This document shows, piece after piece, positions 12,420 to 23,399 of a DNA stretch of 64,000 nucleotides. The notes beneath the pieces were generated by a model. That model saw only the letters and a list, made by a program, of their open reading frames with translations. It did not search any database and was not told the origin of the DNA. The stretch's first letter is position 1. Each line of letters opens with the position of its first letter. A program made the position numbers and the translations under genes. Origin of the DNA: Siphonodentalium dalli. Lineage: Eukaryota > Mollusca > Scaphopoda > Gadilida > Siphonodentaliidae. Location of the stretch: NCBI GenBank assembly GCA_032622095.1, contig CP136065.1:114681195-114745194 (forward strand), read 5' to 3'.

Positions 12420-13620
12420 TGTTACAGGGTTTTCGCAAAATTTCAGGAAGCAGCGGTCATGGAAGTGGTGAGTATTTAGTATAGAAATGGATAAAGGAAT
12501 TTTATGGCAATGAATTATATTTTAATGACTGATATTGGTTGTAAAACATATAGAACATTAAGAAGCGGACATTGCATCAGTGAAATCTAACATTTAAAGG
12601 TGAAAATGATTTATTCCTTATTGAAGTGTCATTTAACAAAATTGTACATAAAGTCATTTAGGTCAAGATAAAGAATAACAAAGAATAACCTCAAACAATG
12701 TTTTGACTTGAGAAAACTGAAACAAACTTAAAAGCCGCAATAGCTGTGTAAATAGAAGATTCTGATAGTGTGTACTTCAGCTCCATTTCAAACTATTGCC
12801 TTGGAAACGGTCCTATCAAGAACAAATTTTCATACAATTGTATTCAATATTTTTCATGAATCATACCTCATAAAATATCATTCTTTCAGTATGTGCAATC
12901 TCTATGACTATGAAATAAAAAGATGGATACTATGGCATTGTACAAATTAACTTCACATATCATTAATATCAAATAGAAAAAAGTTTGCACAGCTAAATTT
13001 ATAATCTATGATTAGAGACAAAAGCATGATCTTTTTCAAAAAGTTACTAAGGCCCAACATTTGTGGCAGCATAATGACACGAGAAATGTGTGAATCCAAT
13101 ATTAACTATGTCCAACCTGTCTTATGGCATTTCTTTCCAAACTGGATGATTAAATTTTAGGGCTCACAGAAGAGATATGATTACAACTGATTTATAGCAT
13201 TGATAAAATAGGACTTTTATTTTAATGATCTATATTATTTCTTTTTATATTAGAAACCATACAAAAGAGCACATGACAAGTATTTTCCTCAATTTAAAAA
13301 ATTTAATTTACATGCCACAATGAAGACGTAAGACTGGTATTCTGTAACTCTTCATGACAGAAATAAATCTCCTTGAGTGCATAACACAAAGCATCTAAGT
13401 TCAGATTTAAATGACAAAACATATCAACATTCAACAAAAGTAGGAACGATTCAATTGATTGATTTTGTTAGAAGATCCACAAAGAAATTAGCAAGAAGCT
13501 GTTTAATGATATAACATAGAAGAAATAACTAATGAAAGTTAGTCACTTGGCTGACTGAAATGAAGATAAATTGGAAACACTGATTTTTTTACAATTCATT
13601 ATCTACAATATCAGAAATTG
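12420..13620. other. Non-coding sequence downstream of the unidentified gene
   Basis: AT-rich DNA. An A/T-rich stretch follows the TAA at 13623 and would be the 3' UTR of the unidentified gene if the minus-strand model is right. The nearest forward AATAAA-like words are not informative. A 60-codon forward ORF (12768-12950) has no recognisable features. Confidence 0.4.
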
Positions 13621-13622
13621 AA

Positions 13623-13812
13623 TTACTTCATATTTTTGAATTCTTTGTTCTTTAACCAAAATCCAGTTTCAAACACCACACTTTCCTTCTTGTGATCTTC
13701 TCCACTATACATTTGAATCAGGACATCATAGCAAATGTGTTGTTTGAACAACCACAGCACTCCATTCAACTTCTCCCCGAACAAACGATATGTACAGACA
13801 ATGGGAGAGAAC
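13623..13812 (-). CDS. Probable terminal exon of the unidentified gene
   Basis: The acceptor TTCTCGTTCACAG is followed by one base that completes Arg from the previous exon, then 62 codons (FSPIVCTYRLFGEKLNG...ETGFWLKNKEFKNMK) and TAA. The phase fits the exon at 16682-16777. In phase 0 a different peptide (VLSHCLYISFVRGEVEWS...) is open for 28 codons before TGA, so the frame is not certain. The four exons together would give about 188 residues of a partial protein with no recognised domain. Confidence 0.45.
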
Positions 13813-14633
13813 CTGTGAACGAGAATCATAATCATTGTGAGAATTTGCCAGAGTGAATTTGAACACAAGTCATACCTTGTTGTTTCTGTGTTCTTCACTC
13901 TTCTGCTGATACAAATGTAACAAGTTTACCAAATGTATTATCCACATGAAAGGACTGACTTTCAATGGAGCACTACATTCCGAAAATCCCCATCAAAGTC
14001 GGGAGTCATATCATACAAGTATGCTGGTAAGCAGCTGCTATGCCTCAGGTTAGAGAAAACTGATTGAAGTCACTGGAATATCGTTGTGTATATATAATAA
14101 GGCCACTCAAAGTTGATTTTCTGTTACTCAGACACTTTATTTTTACAAATGGGCAGGCAGATTTTTATATTTATATTTACTTACAAAATTACCAACAGGC
14201 AGGTTTTTATTCCTCCTTTTTCTGACTAAAATTTCTCATGCAAGCAGGTTTTTATGCGTTTACTCCCAAAATATAAAAAAAAACAACATTTGATTGGTGT
14301 GAAAATGACTTTTTATGATTAAGTGTCAACACAACTTCAATGTAACAGTCTCTTGTACAACAGTTTTTAAGCAAACCAAAAATAAAACTTTATTGTTGTT
14401 AGAAATAACAAAAGGAAATATGTGTCCAGCTAGATTGATGTCCAGCAGTGACAGAGAGTGTGGACATCACTTTGTGAAGCTGAGCAGCAGGATTATTTAA
14501 TATCTATTTTCTGTAGGCCATAAAAAGCACACAGCAGGGCATTTTTATTGAGCAGACAGGAGTCTGAGAAACATAAGATTAATTTTATTTGGCCTGAGTA
14601 ATTGAGAAGATCATAATTATGGAAGCAATTTAA

Positions 14634-14950
14634 AGGGGGATTGTACAATAAATCCGGCCATTTATGGGATCATCTCCTTTTAAACTCAACAGAATATATG
14701 CAATAAATGAATGAATTTGAGCCATGGATTTGTGCAAAATACACTCATATGCTCAATGAACAATGCAAACAGCATGGTAATAATAATAAAAAAAATGACT
14801 TAATGACCATTTTGTTCGCATCGTTCATAGAGCACATTAGTGCATTTTTCACTAATCCATGGCTCAAATTCATTCATTTGTTGCATATTTCCTGTTGAGT
14901 ATAATAGGAGATAGTCCGATAAATGGCCGGATTTAGTGTACAGTACTCCT
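14634..14950. mobile_element. Palindromic TTAA-site MITE, family AGGGGGATTGTAC, copy 1
   Basis: TTAA/AGGGGGATTGTACAATAAAT begins and GTACAGTACTCCT/TTAA ends. The subterminal blocks CCGGCCATTTATGGGA and TCCGATAAATGGCCGG are inverted. The interior is also self-complementary (GAATGAATTTGAGCCATGG versus CCATGGCTCAAATTCATTC), so the whole 317 bp is one large foldback. It lies inside an intron of the unidentified gene. Confidence 0.85.
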
Positions 14951-14999
14951 TTAACACAAAGGCAGCAGGGCTACTAACCAGTTCCAAACTAACACTCTA

Positions 15000-16680
15000 C
15001 TGATGAGATATCTTTCTTACAAACTGAAAGATGCGCATATGAGATTAATGATTCAATCATCACTTGGTTTTCCCTCCAACGTAAAAAAGAATAAAATTTT
15101 AATAGTACAAGAGGGTATTTGAAGAGTGATTTCATCACAAGGATGGTATGGGCCAGCACCAACCTCAGAAAAGTGACCTCTCTCTCTCTCTCTCGCATAA
15201 TCAGGTAGAAGAGACAATTATAGAGGGACTTCATTTATCTCTGGCCAGGAATATATTGGATATCAGTCATAGACATATTAATACAATGAATATTTTTAAC
15301 AAGTTAACTTAACAGTTGGATCTCATCAGCCAACAAGAGCATTGCTAGGCTGTCACAATATACGTCTGTGGTAATTCCAACAAAGGGCCATAACTCTGGT
15401 GAAAATTGGCAGACAGAACCCAATTTCGAATTTAACCTGTATTTTGGGCTAGTAAACTCACATACCAAATTTCATTGCATTCAGTTCAGACTTACTAAAG
15501 TTATCATCCGGAAACAAAAATTGAGTGTAAATTCAAACAAAAAGGGCCATAACTCTGGTTAAAATTGGTGGGCAGAACCCAAATTTGAACTTGATCTGTA
15601 TTTTGTTCTAGTAAACGGAGGCCAGATACCAACATCAAATTTGACCTTTATTTTGTGGTAGTGAACCTATGTACCAAACATCATTCCATTTAGTTCAGTA
15701 GAACTAAAGTTACATGAAAAATGATTGGAGACGGAAGACAGACCAAAAAAATAATACGTCCTGTTTTTAATAAGGGCATGTAAAATGTGACTCTATTCAG
15801 TCATCTTCCCGTGAACACAGCGTAAAATTTTCATATCATGTGGATAATACACAGGCAAAGAAAGACAACCATCAGTCCAGATAAATCTTAACTACATTGC
15901 CAAACACAGATGTACGTCTGGAGAAATTTAAAAGAGATTTTCATTGCGAAACAACAGTCATGGAATGTGATAGCATTATGAAGCACTTTATGTTCATTAT
16001 TTTCAAAGAGGTTTGTTCCAGGTTAATTTTTTACGAAAACTACTTTACTATTCCCATGAATTCATAAATTAAAATATAAGAAATATCGGAGCAGAGAAGT
16101 GCTGGACAAGAATACCTTGTTAGATGTAGAATCTTCTATATATTTTTTCAAACCATATTTCCAATAATTTAGAAAGACACTCAAAATATGTTGGAACTGA
16201 ATCAGTCTGGGTGAAAGATGACTCTTTTGTCCATTAATCTGGGTTCCATCAGATTGGAACTGAAGGATGGTGCCCTGAATACATCTTCAATAGGTTTGGT
16301 TCATTGAAAATTAGTTTCATACATTTATTTGACAGCAAGATATAGTTAAATGATTTCGTTATTGCCTATTTTAACTCCATTTTTCTGACAATATCCCTTG
16401 TAATGTAAGTTACATTCAATATTTTAGTTTGTGACTAGAGATAATGCTCTTTTTGAAATTCTTCTCAGACGTATATCAGCGAGCACATTACAGTTTGGAT
16501 TTAGCTGACTCTGCAACCACATACCTCTGATAAATATGGAAATAAGAATGTCTTCAAAACCACTGGACATATCAGAGACTAAACATGAAAATACATTAGA
16601 AATGACGCACTAACCTCATGATACAGCACAGAGAACAATGACAAGCCGCATTTAATATATGACCCATAACAATAATGTTA
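15000..16680. other. Intron of unidentified gene; CCATAACTC repeats
   Basis: A (TC)n microsatellite sits at 15178-15194. Two copies of a pearl-like core (GGGCCATAACTCTGG near 15384 and 15543) end in an interrupted AGACGGAAGACAGAC. The remainder to 16680 is unremarkable AT-rich intron. A possible extra exon at about 15003-15157 was considered and not accepted. Confidence 0.5.
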
Positions 16681-16681
16681 C

Positions 16682-16777
16682 CTCGGAATAATGTCACAAG
16701 CATTCGGCAAGCTCATGTCCGCTACAATAATCCTCCTTGGCCCATCGATCGATGAACTCACTTTCATTCTTACGATT
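16682..16777 (-). CDS. Exon of the same unidentified gene (frame ambiguous)
   Basis: The acceptor CAATTCCAAG and donor GTAACA bound 96 nt. With the proximal upstream donor the frame reads IVRMKVSSSIDGPRRII and VADMSLPNACDIIP, ending in phase 2 and joining the last exon. With the distal donor the frame reads NRKNESEFIDRWAKEDYC, SGHELAECL and then a TGA inside the exon. Both are plausible peptides, so either the transcript ends here in one isoform or one reading is wrong. Confidence 0.45.
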
Positions 16778-16779
16778 CT

Positions 16780-18860
16780 TGGAATTGTAAAGACATAAGC
16801 ATTTTTGTCAATTAAGTTTATTGTATTGGAATAAAAAGACAGAAGCAATACCATCCACCACAAATGACTAATGCAACACAAAAAGGAACTAAAATGAATT
16901 GGAAGATATGCCCTGAATTTAAACTGCACAACTCTCTTTATGAAAATAGAAATAACTTTTTGAGTTTTTTAAAACAAGCAAGGCTTGTAATATTGTCTTC
17001 TTTTTCTCAGAATTGTTTGCACAAAAAATGTAAAAGACTTGATGACAGGTAAGAAATATGTCATTTACATTTAGTGATTTCATAATTGTTTTTCTGAAAA
17101 CTATTTTCTATGGCATATCATCTTCAATTTGAAATTATGCTAGCTTTAGGTCTGGACAGGGGAGTTTGTTTTATCGGTCTAACATCAAAGATTCTTGTGT
17201 AGTTCTTGATTAGTGAAATTAAATATATAACTCATAGCCGTTTTTACAGTGCAGTAATATACAGATACCCACAGGTTCCACAACACAAAGCGAGGCCATA
17301 CCCAATTAAAACGAAAAGTTTTCACATCGTCATGGTAATGAGAAACTCATATGAGCATAAATGCAGACATGACATTTATAATTGATAGTTTGTATAAGCC
17401 TTATTACTGGTTCGCGATTTTAAAGATGGCCGATGGTCCCATATGGTCCGATTCCTAGCTTTTTATCCAACCCACCGATAAAGCCGGTAAAAGGTCAAAG
17501 TTGAGAAGTAGCATCCATTTGTAAACATTCGACAGCTGAGTGCGAGAATTTTTTATCAACATTTTATGGCTTAATTTCATTTATTCTGAGTGCAACTACG
17601 TGTTTAAGAATTGTTTTGTGTGGCCATGTCATCAAAAGAGTTAGGATCTGGTGACGATGCAGACATTCAGACGCCCTTTTTTGTCAACGAACTTCCCATA
17701 AGTTACTGATAAATAGCGAGTTATTGCGTTAAAAAAATAACTCAAAAACATACGTGATACATCCAATCCATCTACTGTGAGAAACCTACGTGTTGTATGT
17801 ATCCAGGGTGAGTGTTTAATTAGTTTTATGAAGTTCTCGCACCTGCGATTCGGTAACGACCTGTTGCCATTTTATTTTGGGAATTCCCAGACTGGAGTCA
17901 TATGCTAAAAATAGATGCTACTTGTTAACTTTGACCTCCGGAGACCTCCTTATTAGAAAAATAAGATAAAAATCCATGAATTATATTAAATTCTGACAAA
18001 ACTTGTAGTTTTATGATGAAAATAAGTCTGGAAATAGCTGCTTTAATTACTGCAATTTTGCACACGATAAATTTACAAAATATCAATTAGTATAATCTCT
18101 GAAGAGTTTTTGAAACTGAATTTTGATGGTCTTGTCCTTAACAGAGAATTCTCATATGATATAACAGAGAATTCTCATATGATATAATACTTATTGTGTG
18201 ATAATTCCATTTTATGTTTTCTACAAAGTCTTGCTTGATGAGTAGTTCTTGAGCTCAATATCTTGCTCAAAGTACAACTTTGAAAATTTTATTCGTAACA
18301 TTTATCCTCTATACAATTACTAATTAAACATGAGTTGTTTTCTGATATTCTGGACACTGATGATGGAAGAACACATTTATGATGAGCAGGTACAGGATAA
18401 AATTCTCTTTTTATTATTAAATGAATGTCTAATAGCCATGAATCAAGACTGAGTACAACTGTCAAATTTGAAGCCCAGAGCCATTCATGGTAAAATGATA
18501 CCACAATTTGTTTCCCAGACTACATTGCTACGTAGGATTTTGATGAATACTAGTAAATAAGAATTCACCTTTGAAATATTGGTAAATTTACAGGAACATA
18601 AATCTGAGGTGAAGATAATTATTTGCTACTTTATAAAATATGAGTGTGCCATAATTAACAATTCTAAATAACTGTGGATAGCTGGCTGTTTTTAGAAAGA
18701 GAGGAATATTTGGATCAATTACCTGAAAATTACAAATAATTCCATCTTCAATTAGTATCGGTATAGTTTCTCACACCAAAAATCAAAGATAATTTTCAAA
18801 TGAACTCTCAATTGATTTAGACACACCTGTTTTCACTTGGCACTGTATAACAACTTTGGT
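16780..18860. other. Intron of unidentified gene, nothing specific
   Basis: No recognisable coding segment. The tandem duplication ACAGAGAATTCTCATATGAT occurs twice at about 18142-18183. The stretch 17400-17960 is slightly more GC-rich and contains CGAGAATTTTTTATCAAC-type single-copy DNA with no clear ORF. Confidence 0.4.
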
Positions 18861-18869
18861 GAATCTTAA

Positions 18870-19229
18870 AGGGGGAATGTACACTAAATCTGGCCATTTA
18901 TGGGACCATCTCCTTAGTCCTTAGTCCTATTATACTCAACAAATAAAAAGCATATATATATGATTATGAATAAATTTGAACCATAGATGAGTGCAAATAC
19001 ACACTGTTGTATGAACAAAGTAAAACAACATGGGAATTATAATGAAAATTATATTATGGCTCGAGTTATTAACTCATTTTCAATATAATTACCATGTTGC
19101 TTTCATCATTCGTAAAGTATGAGTGTATTTTGCACTCCACCATGGGGCAAATTCATTCATTTGTTGCATATATTCTGTTGGTATAATAGATGGTCCAATA
19201 AATGGCCGGATTTAGAGTACAGTACCCCT
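18870..19229. mobile_element. Palindromic TTAA-site MITE, family AGGGGGATTGTAC, copy 2
   Basis: The same ends as 14634-14950 are present: TTAA/AGGGGGAATGTACACTAAAT on the left and TAGAGTACAGTACCCCT/TTAT on the right (the right TTAA has one change). CTGGCCATTTATGGGACCAT pairs with ATGGTCCAATAAATGGCCGG. The interior is AT-rich and self-complementary. Confidence 0.8.
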
Positions 19230-19533
19230 TTATTGCAATTTTTTTCAAGATATCAAGGTACTTTTTGTCACTGGGGAGGACAAACCATAACTGAGATGAA
19301 ATTATAAACAATAGCTTGTAGTTTGTGAGTTTTATGATATGTCTATTTACAAGGTAATATGGCATGTCTCTGAAATTGCTCACAAATTAACGTTCAGCGG
19401 AGGTTAGAAGGGAAGACTTGGAACTCGATTGATACTCTGGGCTGCAGACCTGTGTTTGAGGTCTTGATTCATGCTGAAGTATGAATGTTACAAGGAGAAG
19501 AATCACATACTATCAAATACCTGGTGGAAATAC

Positions 19534-19709
19534 CTGATAACCGCAATATAACATTCTTTGACGACCATCGTCATATTTCTGGACATGTCAGAGAAGACCA
19601 CTTCTCCATGAGCTATGCTTTGTAGTTCAGCAGCAAATAAGTTCATCATTAAATCAAACACAACGTCAACATCTCTTTCATGATATTTGTCTTTTTTTGT
19701 TGAATTCCT
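19534..19709 (-). CDS. Exon of the same unidentified gene (best coding signal)
   Basis: The acceptor CACTTGACAG is followed in phase 0 by 58 codons and two bases, ending at donor GTATTT. The peptide begins RNSTKKDKYHERDVDVVFDL and includes FAAELQSIAHGEVVFSD and VVKECYIAVI. It reads like an alpha-helical domain, but no catalytic motif or family is recognised. A second donor of the same GTATTT sequence lies 13 nt further on (after YFHQ), which would change the downstream frame. Confidence 0.65.
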
Positions 19710-20413
19710 CTGTCAAGTGCAATTTTTTGTGAATGCACCACAATAACCCACTTCCCTCAAATATGTTATACTATGAAAGCTGAAATTTGTCAGTTGCAGT
19801 GACACAAGGGTATCCCAAGTCTTGATGGTCTTATACAAAATATCATAACTTGAGTTGCATTATTACTCAGAACAAGTAAATGAGTATCACCAACACCGGT
19901 TCAACTATTGAATTCCATCTGTTGTCAAATAAAGTTTCAAGTTTGGTCTCAATGTTGACAATTTGATACAAAATTTCTGTTTGGTCTCCATTTTAAATTT
20001 TGTTTATAAAAAACAAAATCTTCACAACTGACAGCATTACATTTAAGTAAAATAGCTTCCAAATTAGATCACGGCATACGAAATACACTTAAATATCCCT
20101 AAGAATGCACTAAGCACTTCATCAGTGAGTATTCTTAATTTATGGGTGGAACACACACAAGGTCATCAGTTAAATGGTGGAAACAGAAGTATACATTTAT
20201 CAGAATATTATCCCTCTTTTGAGTGCCAAGAGGCAGTAGGAAAGTTCAGGCAAGTAAAATAAATTTTCTGAATTCTGACAGAAACATTGCACACCAAATT
20301 CAGTATGCAAAGAATTTTTATCAATGGGAACATGAGGCTCCTAAAACATCCTACTGCCTTTCTTGCTATTTTTATTCATGAATTAACCATGCCAGAAATA
20401 TGTCGCCACTTAC

Positions 20414-20520
20414 CTGGGCACCTGGAATAGAAATTTTATTAACTCCCTGAACCAATAATTCTTGAATATTGTTGCAAACGTTATTAGGGATAACAAAGTT
20501 CTGATATAGTATTGCTAGAG
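20414..20520 (-). CDS. Exon of an unidentified gene
   Basis: Acceptor CTTTTGCAG and donor GTAAGT frame a 107-nt exon. Two bases complete a codon, then 35 codons follow with only this frame open: LAILYQNFVIPNNV at the start, LLVQGVNKISIPGAQ at the end, phase 0. Codon content and both splice sites look genuine. I do not recognise the family. An upstream coding exon ending in phase 1 is required and was not found before 23191, so the gene's 5' part is either non-obvious or disrupted by the repeats at 20.9-22.4 kb. Confidence 0.6.
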
Positions 20521-21264
20521 CTGCAAAAGCAAAAGTTCCAGATTACTCACTATTTCATTCTATTGCTAAGCCATTTCATCAAACATTTTGATTTTCATAA
20601 CTGATCATAGTCACGCAAATATTGATTTCAATATCAGACAGCTTGTTTGTTACCAGCATGCACAATGTCCATATTTGAAGATATAGTAAATCCAAAATGT
20701 TTTTCTCAGCCGTTTGGTTATCATTCCAACAATATATTGTGTTCTCACAAACTCCTTCGAGACTTGAAGAGGACCTATTTCAGAATTAAATTAGCTAAGA
20801 ATTTTCCATCTGCTCAAACATTCCCAAATAAACTTTCAAAATTTAAATATATTATGCTGCATGTTGGGAGATAGGATGACTATGCATGGCAGATTATTTA
20901 AAACATGATATGTCAGTTGAGTGTGAATATCAGCGGGATAATCAGAAATTTGGATTATTTTCATTGTCCAAAACATTATATAGAACATAAGGCTGACTGA
21001 TGGCGACCTTGTCATTGACATCAAATATGTATGGTGATGACGCAATATTGAATAAAATGTCGCAGAATTGGATTTCTGAGACATTGGCTTTTTTAAGAAC
21101 AGAGGATTCTACATAAAATAAGACTCCATTTGACGATGACCTGCTTGTTCTCAAAGGTGACACACACACCAAATATCAAGAGATTCATTTGAAGATTGCT
21201 CATTTAGACAATGCAAATATTGTGATTTCTAAGTCAATCAAGGGAACATAAGTCCATCAAATGA

Positions 21265-22424
21265 TTGGACCATGACAAAATTTTAACTCGACCTGCATTT
21301 TCTGATCTGAACTGTTTAGCAAATATCAAGAATTCTGTTAAAACATTGTTCAAGTTATCATCCGGACAACCCAAAAATGTATTATTTCTGAGTAAAAAAA
21401 GGGATATTTACTGTCAAAACTCATCGGGCCATGACTATTTTCAAACTTGACCTACATTTTCTTAAATGTGAACCTCATACCAAATAGCAAGATGAATATT
21501 ACTCAAGTTATCATCTGAACAACCCAAAAAAGATTTCTATGTCAAAGAAGGGGCATAACTCAAACATCAACAGAAACAGACCATGACTAAAATCAACCTT
21601 GTAAGTATACCCATATTAATGCACAGTGAATATGAACTTTAGTTTTCACACAAGAATTGAATAAAAGGTCGACCGACCACAGTGTCCCCCGACAACGTGG
21701 CAAGTCGATGCCGCTTTGTTAAAGAAATTGAAAAAAATGTTGAAATGTTCCAAGTCGAAAGGGTTAATAATTCTGTAAAAAAATAATTTTTCCGTCATCT
21801 ATATACATGTTGAACATCTCCAATCTGTGGGTAACAATACTCTGAAGTTTCAAATATCTACGATCAAAACTGTAGGAGGAGTTATGTAGGTACCCTCATA
21901 CAGAAAATTATAAAAAAAAATCATTGGATCAAACTCAAATTCGAAATTGACCTGTATTTTGATATGAACGACCCACAAAAAAAAAAGAATTTCCAATTGA
22001 TCAATCCAAACTTGAGTTATCATCCGGAAACCAAAGAAAAAAGCAGAAAAATTGAATTTTGTAAGTCGAAAAGCCCATAACTCTGAGAAAAATCATCGGA
22101 TCAAACTCAAATTCGAACTCAACCTCTTGATATGACTGATCTACATAAAAACGGTATTTGCAATTAAAGGATCCAAACTTGAGATATCATCCGGAAACCG
22201 AAAAAGTGAGAAATTTTCTAGTAAAAATCGGATCAAACCCAGAATTGCAGAGCACATGTGTTCTTGGTTGAGACACCTACATACCAAGTTTCAATCAAAT
22301 CGGATGATCATTACTGGAGTTATAACGCCGGACAGACGGTGCGACGGACGGACGGTGCGACGGACGGACAGAGCTGATTACAATAGTCCCCCGAAAATAA
22401 ATTTTACGGGGGACAATAATCAGC
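21265..22424. repeat. Pearl-like element with ACGG tract and CCCCC hairpin end
   Basis: Degenerate CCATAACTC cores with TTATCATCCGGAAACC occur from about 21300. A clean element seems to begin near 21665 (ACAGTGTCCCCCGACAACG). It ends with GACGGACGGACGGTGCGACG repeats and the hairpin AGTCCCCCG...CGGGGGACA (22388-22419). The same start and end sequences bound 57205-58205, so both are copies of one family. Confidence 0.75.
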
Positions 22425-22429
22425 GCTGA

Positions 22430-23190
22430 CAAGTACTTCAAGGTTGACGCAGTTAAAATATCTCGGCACATTTCCAACTCCATGCGTCGATCATGTCCAT
22501 CATATATTGTCAAGTCATTTGAAAAGGATTGAATGGCTATTAAAGTAGATAAAAGTACTTTCATTCCCCTCCCCAACTTTGATTTAATATTGGCCACAAA
22601 ATAGCTAAAGACCTAGTTCAGTATTATTTGGTATATACTTGAAATAAGGACATTCTGATAGCGTGAATTTGGTTCGATTAAAATGACATTATGTATAGAA
22701 TATTTATTGATAAATTATAAGATGGAAATTGGCATCTGGCTTTAAAAAGATGCACATGTTCAGAAATTGCTATTAAAACTGAATTAAATGTACAAAATAA
22801 CATGAAAGAGAACTATATTATAATCTCAGTTTTCCAATAATAACAAAACTAATATTGGTTATTGATTTGTTAAAAACAATCAAATGTGGTACCAAACAGA
22901 GAGGAGTAACATCATAAAAAGTTGTTCTGTTTGCTAAAATTCCTTCTAATTACATGAGAACACAGAAATTAACTTTTACTAGTAATGGTTATATGGGTAT
23001 AATGGCTGTCGGATATTCTGAACAAGAGACGATACTTTGATATAATGGCTAGCTAAGGACAGCTGAGAAGTGAAAGCTCTGAATTTAATTGTTATAATTT
23101 TGAGCAATACTTAATTCCAGGTTTAGTTATCAAACGTTTGCAACATATTGGGTTCAAAGAGTTAAAAATGAAGAACGTATTTGCACTTAC
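22430..23190. other. Intergenic or 3' region of LUC7L3, nothing firm
   Basis: A minus-strand frame at about 22450-22620 (reads LLSTLIAIQSFSNDLTIYDG and ELEMCRDILTAST) is open for some 55 codons with a plausible acceptor, but no donor of the right phase is visible. It is listed only as a possible exon remnant. Confidence 0.3.
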
Positions 23191-23213
23191 CTTTTGTCCA
23201 ATATTAAGGTACC

Positions 23214-23395
23214 TCAAGCATCATTGCCATAGCTCATATTGCCCATAGTCTCCATGGCAATATTATTGTCCACATATGAACTGGATTCATTAATTTCATT
23301 GTTCTGCTCTTCCAGCTGAGATGGTCCATCTTCATGAATATTGTTGCTGTCAGCGGATTCCTTGGATTTTGAATCCCGCTTACCACTTCTATGCT
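23214..23395 (-). CDS. LUC7L3: LUC7L3 C-terminal coding exon with stop
   Basis: After acceptor CATTTTAG, two bases complete Glu and 59 codons follow, from HRSGKRDSKSKESADSN to MGNMSYGNDA, then TGA. The phase matches the RS exon exactly and the other two frames are closed, which supports the joint. The acidic, Ser/Asn-rich tail is like the poorly conserved C-terminus of LUC7L3. The exon continues to 23191, where an almost ideal donor (AAAG/GTAAGT) sits 23 nt past the stop, so the 3' UTR is probably spliced. Confidence 0.85.
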
Positions 23396-23399
23396 CTAA

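Noticed and set aside
12443-12466. Forward micro-exon between TTTCAG and GTGAGT
   Set aside because: Good splice words but no neighbouring forward exons; too short to support.
15003-15157. Possible extra exon of the unidentified gene (LVLAHTILVMKSLFKYP...)
   Set aside because: Open frame and a GTAAGA donor, but the acceptor is weak, the phase does not fit between the neighbouring exons without breaking them, and the sequence is rich in hydrophobic codons expected by chance in T-rich DNA.
20653-20875. Possible upstream exon (SLEGVCENTIYCWNDNQ)
   Set aside because: Three frames are open over the same stretch, so openness says little. Neither good frame ends in the phase needed by the exon at 20414-20520.
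20942-21172. Minus-strand ORF of 76 codons (FNIASSPYIFDVNDKV)
   Set aside because: Protein-like by eye, but it overlaps a degenerate dispersed core repeat (CACACACCAAATATCAAGAG) and has no matching splice sites.
22295-22597. Minus-strand ORF of 100 codons
   Set aside because: Half of it is the ACGG tract and hairpin of a pearl-like element. The upstream half could be an exon remnant, but no donor of suitable phase exists.
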